A DNA stretch of 64,000 bases, taken from NCBI RefSeq assembly GCF_006385875.1, contig NZ_VFSU01000024.1, positions 186,001 through 250,000 on the forward strand, written 5' to 3'. Below the pieces are notes generated by a model that had not been told where the DNA came from, ran no database searches, and saw only the letters and a list, made by a program, of their open reading frames with translations. Source of the DNA: Sandaracinobacter neustonicus. GTDB lineage: Bacteria; Pseudomonadota; Alphaproteobacteria; Sphingomonadales; Sphingomonadaceae. How positions within the stretch are numbered: position 1 is the first letter of the stretch; the number at the start of each line of letters is the position of its first letter. Positions 58,644 through 64,000 of this stretch are shown here, in pieces. The position numbers were made by a program, and so were the translations under genes.

Positions 58644-59471
58644 ATGAAGCTGCTGGCGCGGGTTCTGGGCGCTCTTCTGGCGCTCGCGCTGGCCTTCATC
58701 GGCTGGGGCTATTGGGGGGCTACTCGGCCCCCGCTGGTGGTGCCCTTCAGCTATCAGCTGAAGGGCCTGCCGCCCGGCACCCGGCTGAAGGTGCTGCTGA
58801 TCAGCGACACCCATCGCGGTCGCCCGGACATGTCCGCCGCGCGGCTGGATGCCATCATGGATCAGGCGAACGCGCTGAAGCCGGATCTGATCCTGCTGGC
58901 GGGCGACTATATCGGCGGCAATCCACTGGGCCTTGGCGGCAAGCCGCATCTGAAACCGGCGGTGCAACCGCTGGCGAAGCTGCGCGCGCCGCTGGGCGTG
59001 TTCGCGGTGCTGGGCAACCACGACAATGCCCATTGGGGGCCGATCGTCTTTGCCGCCCAACCGTCGCCGCGCCTGCTGGTGAACCAGTCGGTGGATGTCG
59101 GCCCGCTGGTGGTGGCGGGGGTGAATTCGGATGCCCATGGCGCGAACGTCCCGGCGGCGCTGTCGGCCGCCACGCCGGGCAAGCCGCTGCTGTTGCTGCG
59201 CCATGAAGGCGGCGCGCTGGCGCTGGATCCGCCGCGCCGGGACCTGTCCGTGCTGGCGCTGGCCGGGCACACCCATGGCGGGCAGATCCTGCTGCCGCTG
59301 ATCGGCGCGCCCGCTGACAGGATTCTCGGCGGTCCGCCGCTGTGCAGACGCGGTTTCTGCACCGTCAACGGCTGGCCGCTCTATGTCACCTCGGGCGTGG
59401 GCACCAGCATGGTGCCACTGCGCATCGGCGTTCCCCCGGAGATGGTGCTGATCACCCTCACGCCCGGCTGA
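58644..59471 (+). CDS. Membrane-anchored metallophosphoesterase
   Basis: A 275-residue calcineurin-like phosphoesterase. One N-terminal membrane segment (about residues 5-25) anchors the protein, with the active domain in the periplasm. Metal ligands appear in order: LISDTHRG, LAGDYIGG, LGNHDNAHWG, RHEGG and GHTHGGQILLP. It resembles YaeI/YkuE-type proteins, whose substrates include phospholipids such as UDP-diacylglucosamine or are unknown. The stop lies 3 bp from the convergent cysK stop. Confidence 0.88.
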   Translation: MKLLARVLGALLALALAFIGWGYWGATRPPLVVPFSYQLKGLPPGTRLKVLLISDTHRGRPDMSAARLDAIMDQANALKPDLILLAGDYIGGNPLGLGGKPHLKPAVQPLAKLRAPLGVFAVLGNHDNAHWGPIVFAAQPSPRLLVNQSVDVGPLVVAGVNSDAHGANVPAALSAATPGKPLLLLRHEGGALALDPPRRDLSVLALAGHTHGGQILLPLIGAPADRILGGPPLCRRGFCTVNGWPLYVTSGVGTSMVPLRIGVPPEMVLITLTPG

Positions 59472-59474
59472 GCA

Positions 59475-60392
59475 TCACTCCACCGGCAGGAAATCCGGCA
59501 CGCTCAGGTAACGCTCGCCCGTGTCATAGTTGAAGCCCAGCACCTTCGCGCCCGCGCCCAGTTCGGGCAGCTTCTGCGCGATGGCCGCCAGCGTCGCGCC
59601 GGATGAAATGCCAACCAGCATCCCTTCCATGCTGGCGGATTTGCGCGCCCATTCCTTCGCGTCGTCCGCCGCGACCTGAATCACCCCGTCCAGCAATTCG
59701 GTGTGCAGATTGCCCGGAATGAACCCGGCACCGATCCCCTGAATCGGGTGCGGCGCGGGCTGCCCGCCGGAAATCACCGGGGACAGCGTGGGTTCCACCG
59801 CGAACACCTTCAGCTTCGGCCATTCCGCCTTCAGCGCCTGCGCCACGCCGGTGATATGCCCGCCGGTTCCCACGCCAGAGATCAGCGCGTCCAGCCCCTC
59901 GGGGAAATCCGCCAGAATCTCGCGCGCGGTGGTGCGGGCGTGGATGGCGATGTTGGCCGGGTTTTCGAACTGGTACGGCATCCATGCACTGGGGGTTTCC
60001 GCCACGATCTCCTGCGCGCGGGCAATCGACCCCTTCATGCCCTTTTCGCGCGGGGTGAGATCGAAACTGGCCCCATAGGCCAGCATCAGCCGCCGCCGCT
60101 CGATGCTCATGCTTTCCGGCATCACCAGAATCAGCTTGTAGCCCTTCACGGCGGCCACCATCGCCAGCCCGATGCCGGTGTTGCCGCTGGTCGGCTCCAC
60201 GATCACCCCACCGGGCTTCAGCGCGCCCGATGCCTCGGCATCCTCGATCATCGCCAGCGCGATCCGGTCTTTGATGGACCCACCGGGGTTCTGCCGCTCG
60301 CTCTTGATCCAGACGGACTCATTGGGGAACAGCCGGGCCACCCGCACATGCGGGGTATTGCCGATGGTTTCCAGAATGTTGGCAGCTCGCAT
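59475..60392 (-). CDS. cysK: Cysteine synthase A (O-acetylserine sulfhydrylase)
   Basis: The 305-residue PLP enzyme makes cysteine from O-acetylserine and sulfide. The PLP lysine is K41 in [12 protein letters not shown], the substrate loop is [16 protein letters not shown], and the phosphate-binding glycines are in [12 protein letters not shown]. Length and motifs match CysK rather than cystathionine beta-synthase. AAGGAG precedes the ATG. It is the second gene after the MFS transporter, 12 bp downstream of its stop. Confidence 0.95.
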   Translation of the reverse strand: MRAANILETIGNTPHVRVARLFPNESVWIKSERQNPGGSIKDRIALAMIEDAEASGALKPGGVIVEPTSGNTGIGLAMVAAVKGYKLILVMPESMSIERRRLMLAYGASFDLTPREKGMKGSIARAQEIVAETPSAWMPYQFENPANIAIHARTTAREILADFPEGLDALISGVGTGGHITGVAQALKAEWPKLKVFAVEPTLSPVISGGQPAPHPIQGIGAGFIPGNLHTELLDGVIQVAADDAKEWARKSASMEGMLVGISSGATLAAIAQKLPELGAGAKVLGFNYDTGERYLSVPDFLPVE

Positions 60393-60404
60393 CGGAAATC
60401 TCCT

Positions 60405-61667
60405 TCAGCTTTTCAGATTGTCAGGCACGTCCAGCCTGTCGGCATCGCGCAGTTCGGGGAACAGCCGCGCCCACAGGATCGTCACGATCAGCGCCAGCAC
60501 GCCGCCGCCCACGGTGGCGGCAATCGGGCCGATGGCGGCCGCCATCACCCCGGCGCGGAATTCGCCCAGTTCGTTCGAAGCGCTGATGAACAACAGAGAC
60601 ACGGATGAAACCCTCCCGCGCATCGAATCCGGCGTGTGCAGCTGGATCAGCGAGGATCGCACATACACCGAAACCATGTCCGCCGCGCCCAGCACGATCA
60701 GGCTGACAATGGAAATCCAAAGCACGGTGGAAAGGCCGAAGGCCACGGTGGCCAGCGCGAACAGCCCCACGTTCACAAACATCTTCTGCCCTACCTTGCT
60801 GCCCAGCGGGTTGCGCGTCAGCCAGAAGGCGACAGCGGCGGCCCCCAGTGCCGGGGCGGCGCGCAGCCAGCCCAGCTCCGCCGGGCCCACATGCAGGATA
60901 TCGCGCGCATACACCGGCAGCATGGCGTTGGTGCCGGCCAGAATCACCGCGAACATGTCCAGCGACAGCGCGCCGAAGACGATGCGGTTGCCCCGCACAT
61001 AATCCAGCCCCTCTTTCACCGCCGCAAACCCCTTCGCGCCGGAGGAGGGCGACAGTTTCACCGGCGGAATCATGAACAGCGCCACAAGCGAAGCCGCCAG
61101 CAGCCCGGCGGCCAGCCAGAAGGGGAGCGCAGGGTGCCCGTCATAAGCGAATCCGCCCACCACCGGACCCAGCACCGCGCCCGTCTGCCAGCCGATGCTG
61201 TTCCACGCGATGGCCGTGGGCAGCACATGCGGCGGCACCAGATTGGGGGCCAGCGCAGAGAGGGAGGGCGCGGCAAAGGCCCGCGCCACCCCCAGCGCCA
61301 CAGCCACCGCGAACAACGGCCACAGGGCCGTCGATCCCGAAGCCGCCAGCGCCCCCAGCGCCAGCGCGCACAGCAGTTCCAGCCCGATCGCCGCACGCGC
61401 GATCACCCGCCGGTCCACCCGGTCCGCGATCACCCCCACCACAAGGCTCAGCAGGAACACCGGCAGGAATTGCGCCAGCCCTATCAGCCCCAGCAGGAAG
61501 GCCGCCTCGCGGATGGGCATGGTCTGCCGGGCGATGTCGTAAACCTGCCAGCCGATCACCACCACCATCATGATCTGCGCCAATGTGGAGCCCAGCTTGG
61601 CCACGAAAAAGGCGCGGAAGGCCGGCCATGCGAAGGGGGAGGGCGGGGGGGCGGTTTCAGCGGTCAC
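60405..61667 (-). CDS. MFS transporter (EntS-like)
   Basis: A 420-residue major-facilitator protein with about 12 membrane segments. The motif-A-like loop is VGVIADRVDRRVIARAA, and the general layout resembles the EntS/YfiS-type exporters (MFS_3), which include siderophore exporters. The substrate is unknown. It is followed by cysK 12 bp later in the same direction, so export or import of a sulfur compound or cysteine derivative is conceivable, but unproven. Confidence 0.85.
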   Translation of the reverse strand: MTAETAPPPSPFAWPAFRAFFVAKLGSTLAQIMMVVVIGWQVYDIARQTMPIREAAFLLGLIGLAQFLPVFLLSLVVGVIADRVDRRVIARAAIGLELLCALALGALAASGSTALWPLFAVAVALGVARAFAAPSLSALAPNLVPPHVLPTAIAWNSIGWQTGAVLGPVVGGFAYDGHPALPFWLAAGLLAASLVALFMIPPVKLSPSSGAKGFAAVKEGLDYVRGNRIVFGALSLDMFAVILAGTNAMLPVYARDILHVGPAELGWLRAAPALGAAAVAFWLTRNPLGSKVGQKMFVNVGLFALATVAFGLSTVLWISIVSLIVLGAADMVSVYVRSSLIQLHTPDSMRGRVSSVSLLFISASNELGEFRAGVMAAAIGPIAATVGGGVLALIVTILWARLFPELRDADRLDVPDNLKS

Positions 61668-61850
61668 GCGCGCTGCCTAGCAGCGCAGCAGTGGTTTCGG
61701 AAACGACAGTTTCGCTATGGCTGCCTGCAAGCCCCGCTATCCTCGCAGTTTGCTGATGTTTCGCTCGCGCGCGGAAACTGGGAAAAGCCGGATTGCCGGG
61801 CCGCCTTTTGGGAGAGGGGCGCGCCCGCCGCACCGACATCGGGGAGAAGC

Positions 61851-63983
61851 ATGCCAATCGTCACACGCTCGGGCGTTTCCGCCCTCACCGTCGCCCTGTT
61901 GCTGTTCACCGCCGCCTGCGGCCAGCAGAAACCCGCCGCCGCCCCTGCCGCCGCCGGGGAAGACAGCCTCGCCGCGCAAGGCTCGGCCGGGGCTGAGTGG
62001 CTCAGCTATGGCGGCACGTACGATGAGCAGCGCCACTCCCGCCTCACGCAGATCAACAAGGACAATCTCGATCAGCTCGGCGTCGCATGGACCTATGAAA
62101 TGCGCAGTGGCCGGGGCATCGAAACCACGCCCATCGTCGCCGATGGGGCGATGTATGCCACCTCCAGCTGGTCCATCCTGCACGCGCTGGATGCGAAAAC
62201 CGGCAAGGAATTGTGGGTCTATGATCCCGGCGTGGACAAGGCCGTGGGTGTCGATGCCTGCTGCGACGTCGTCAACCGCGGCGTCGCCATCAAGGACGGA
62301 GTGATCTTCCTCGGCGTGATCGACGGACGTCTGGAGGCGATCGACGCGAAAACGGGCAAGCGCATCTGGTCCGTGCAGACGGTGGACCGCTCGAAGCCCT
62401 ACACCGTCACCGGCGCGCCGCGCGTGGTGGGGGATAAGGTGCTGATCGGCAACGGCGGCGCGGAACTGGGCGTGCGCGGCTATCTCTCCGCCTATGACGT
62501 AAAAACCGGCAAGCTGGTGTGGCGCTTCTACACCGTGCCAAACCCGAAGATGCAGCCCGACGGCGCTGCCTCTGACGAAGTGCTGGCCCGCCTCGGCAAC
62601 GCCACATGGGGCAAAACCGGCCGCTGGACCACGGACGGCGGCGGCGGCACCGTCTGGGATTCGATCGTCTATGATGAACCCAACCGGCAGATCATCTTCG
62701 GCGTCGGCAATGCCTCGCCATGGAACGCCGCGCTGCGCGATCCGACGTCCAAGGGTGACAATCTGTTCGTCTCGTCCATTGTCGCCGTCGATGCGGATAC
62801 CGGCAAGTATAAGTGGCATTTCCAGACCACCCCGCGCGACAATTGGGATTACACCGCGACGCAAACGATCATCCTCGCCAACCTGCCGCTGGGCGAGAAT
62901 GGCACGCCGCGCCGGGTGGTCATGCAGGCGCCGAAGAACGGCTTCTTCTATGTGCTGGATGCGAAAACCGGCCAGTTCATCTCGGGCAACAATTTCGTGC
63001 CGCAGAACTGGACGACGGGGCTGGACGCGAACGGCCGCCCGCTGGAAACCGCAGAGGCGCGGCCTGCCAACGGCAGCAGCGTGCTGATGCCGGGGCCGCA
63101 GGGTGCGCATAACTGGCATCCGATGGCCTTCAACCCGGATCTGAACCTCGCCTTCATCCCGGCGCAGGAACTGCCGCAGGGCTATGCGCCCAAGGCTGAA
63201 GCCGACCCGCACACCAAGTGGAACACCGGCTTCAAGTTCGAGGATGGCCTGCCTGTCGATCCCGTCGATCCGGCGACGATGAAGGCCATGCGCGCCGCCT
63301 TCAAGGGGCGGCTGATCGCGTGGGATCCGATCAAACAGGCCCCGCGCTGGTCCGTCGAACTGCCCACGCCATCCAACGGCGGCGTGCTCTCCACCGCGTC
63401 CGGCCTCGTGTTTCAGGGCACGGTCGCGGGCGATCTCGTCGGCTATGACGCGGCCAATGGCAAGGAGCTGTGGCGGCGCAACCTGAAGGGCGGAATCATG
63501 GCCCCGCCCGTCAGTTACGAGATCGACGGCGAGCAATATCTCGCCATCGCCAGCGGCTGGGGCGGTGCCTATGCGCTGGCGGCGGGCTTCCTGTTCGATC
63601 CGGCGGTGCAGCCGCTCAATGGCCGGGTGATCGTATTCAAGCTGGGCGCGAAGGGCGAAATCCCCGATCATCAGGGCGTCCCCATCGACCGCAAGCCGCA
63701 GGCCGCGAAGTTCGGCGATCCGGCGATGCTGCAGCGCGGCCTCGTCGCCTACAGCCGCAACTGCATGGTCTGCCACGGGCCGATGGCGATTTCGTCCGGC
63801 GTGCTGCCCGATCTGCGCTGGTCGCCGCTGTCCGGCGATGCGGACGCCTGGCGCGACGTGGTGATCGATGGCTCCCGCAGGGAAGCTGGCATGGTCAGCT
63901 TCGCCAAACAGCTGAGCCCGGAGGATGCAGAGGCGATCCGCGCCTATGTCGTCCTTCAGGCGCACGGCCCGGCGGCGAAGTAA
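61851..63983 (+). CDS. PQQ-dependent quinohemoprotein alcohol dehydrogenase, predicted lipoprotein
   Basis: A 710-residue alcohol dehydrogenase of the methanol/ethanol type. The signal sequence ends in a lipobox-like FTAAC (C23), so the protein may be lipid-anchored. The eight-bladed propeller has repeated W-motifs, the adjacent-cysteine disulfide VDACCDVVNRG (C137/C138) over PQQ and the likely catalytic aspartate D333 in DNWDYTATQ. Threonine at +2 (no extra Asp) suggests a calcium rather than a lanthanide enzyme. The C-terminal cytochrome c domain binds heme by CMVCH (C638, C641, H642). GGGGAG lies just upstream of the ATG. A much longer upstream frame is not credible. Confidence 0.9.
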   Translation: MPIVTRSGVSALTVALLLFTAACGQQKPAAAPAAAGEDSLAAQGSAGAEWLSYGGTYDEQRHSRLTQINKDNLDQLGVAWTYEMRSGRGIETTPIVADGAMYATSSWSILHALDAKTGKELWVYDPGVDKAVGVDACCDVVNRGVAIKDGVIFLGVIDGRLEAIDAKTGKRIWSVQTVDRSKPYTVTGAPRVVGDKVLIGNGGAELGVRGYLSAYDVKTGKLVWRFYTVPNPKMQPDGAASDEVLARLGNATWGKTGRWTTDGGGGTVWDSIVYDEPNRQIIFGVGNASPWNAALRDPTSKGDNLFVSSIVAVDADTGKYKWHFQTTPRDNWDYTATQTIILANLPLGENGTPRRVVMQAPKNGFFYVLDAKTGQFISGNNFVPQNWTTGLDANGRPLETAEARPANGSSVLMPGPQGAHNWHPMAFNPDLNLAFIPAQELPQGYAPKAEADPHTKWNTGFKFEDGLPVDPVDPATMKAMRAAFKGRLIAWDPIKQAPRWSVELPTPSNGGVLSTASGLVFQGTVAGDLVGYDAANGKELWRRNLKGGIMAPPVSYEIDGEQYLAIASGWGGAYALAAGFLFDPAVQPLNGRVIVFKLGAKGEIPDHQGVPIDRKPQAAKFGDPAMLQRGLVAYSRNCMVCHGPMAISSGVLPDLRWSPLSGDADAWRDVVIDGSRREAGMVSFAKQLSPEDAEAIRAYVVLQAHGPAAK

Positions 63984-64000
63984 GCGCGGCCTAAAAGGGA

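Noticed and set aside
60636-61850. 400-codon upstream extension of the alcohol dehydrogenase frame
   Set aside because: The extension is antisense to the MFS transporter and is low complexity; the signal peptide and GGGGAG site fix the start at 61851.

Overview
The window is GC-rich, densely coding chromosomal DNA from an alphaproteobacterium, almost certainly of the order Sphingomonadales (family not resolved). Evidence: three exported proteins end in the PEPxxWA-CTERM sorting signal typical of that order; the TCA-cycle genes are arranged as in alphaproteobacteria (sdhCDAB, zapE, mdh-sucCD-sucAB-lpd); dapF-mtaB-ftsY-yciB are linked; short palindromes of the GTCACCCCGG...GGTC type lie between genes; and a GTTC-N7-GTTC LexA-type box is present. 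Most of the window is core metabolism and housekeeping. There is no prophage, CRISPR array, rRNA or canonical transposase.

Layout. 1-5.8 kb: end of a valine-catabolic operon (mmsA', mmsB), a low-molecular-weight phosphatase, a 2'-5' RNA ligase behind a candidate SOS box, an AT-richer exported orphan beside tRNA-Pro(CGG), a ferredoxin-NADP reductase and a receiver-like/MarR fusion regulator. 6-18.9 kb: a sensorless sigma54-type activator, a repeat-filled gap, gltA, gltX, comEC-ligA, a small GIY-YIG nuclease gene bracketed by inverted identical palindromes, a pnuC - ribosylnicotinamide kinase - prmA operon, and an APH-type kinase paired with a DUF6285 gene. 19-37.5 kb: the TCA block sdhCDAB, SPOR lipoprotein, thioesterase, zapE, an emrAB pump (emrA frameshifted), mdh-sucC-sucD-sucA-sucB-lpd and a TRIC-type channel. 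Together these encode malate dehydrogenase, succinyl-CoA synthetase, the whole 2-oxoglutarate dehydrogenase complex and succinate dehydrogenase, with citrate synthase nearby.

37.8-49.9 kb: amino-acid permease, SppA protease, a membrane protein overlapping a small antisense lipoprotein gene, an RNA m5U methyltransferase, an EamA transporter, a PEP-CTERM protein, a DUF5694 protein, and a polyamine unit: ornithine-type decarboxylase behind a leader that can hide its ribosome binding site, then a deoxyhypusine-synthase-like gene carrying a one-base frameshift. A second AT-richer exported orphan and an acyl carrier protein follow. 50-64 kb: dapF-mtaB-ftsY-yciB, two tandem paralogous PEP-CTERM proteins, an exported M17 aminopeptidase behind a perfect palindrome, an aldehyde dehydrogenase, a phosphoesterase, cysK with an MFS transporter, and a predicted lipoprotein quinohemoprotein alcohol dehydrogenase.

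The points most worth following up are the GIY-YIG gene with its palindromes, the Shine-Dalgarno-masking leader of the decarboxylase, the SOS-box 2'-5' RNA ligase with an apparently leaderless start, the two frameshifts (emrA and the deoxyhypusine-synthase-like gene), and the 153-bp repeat present twice.
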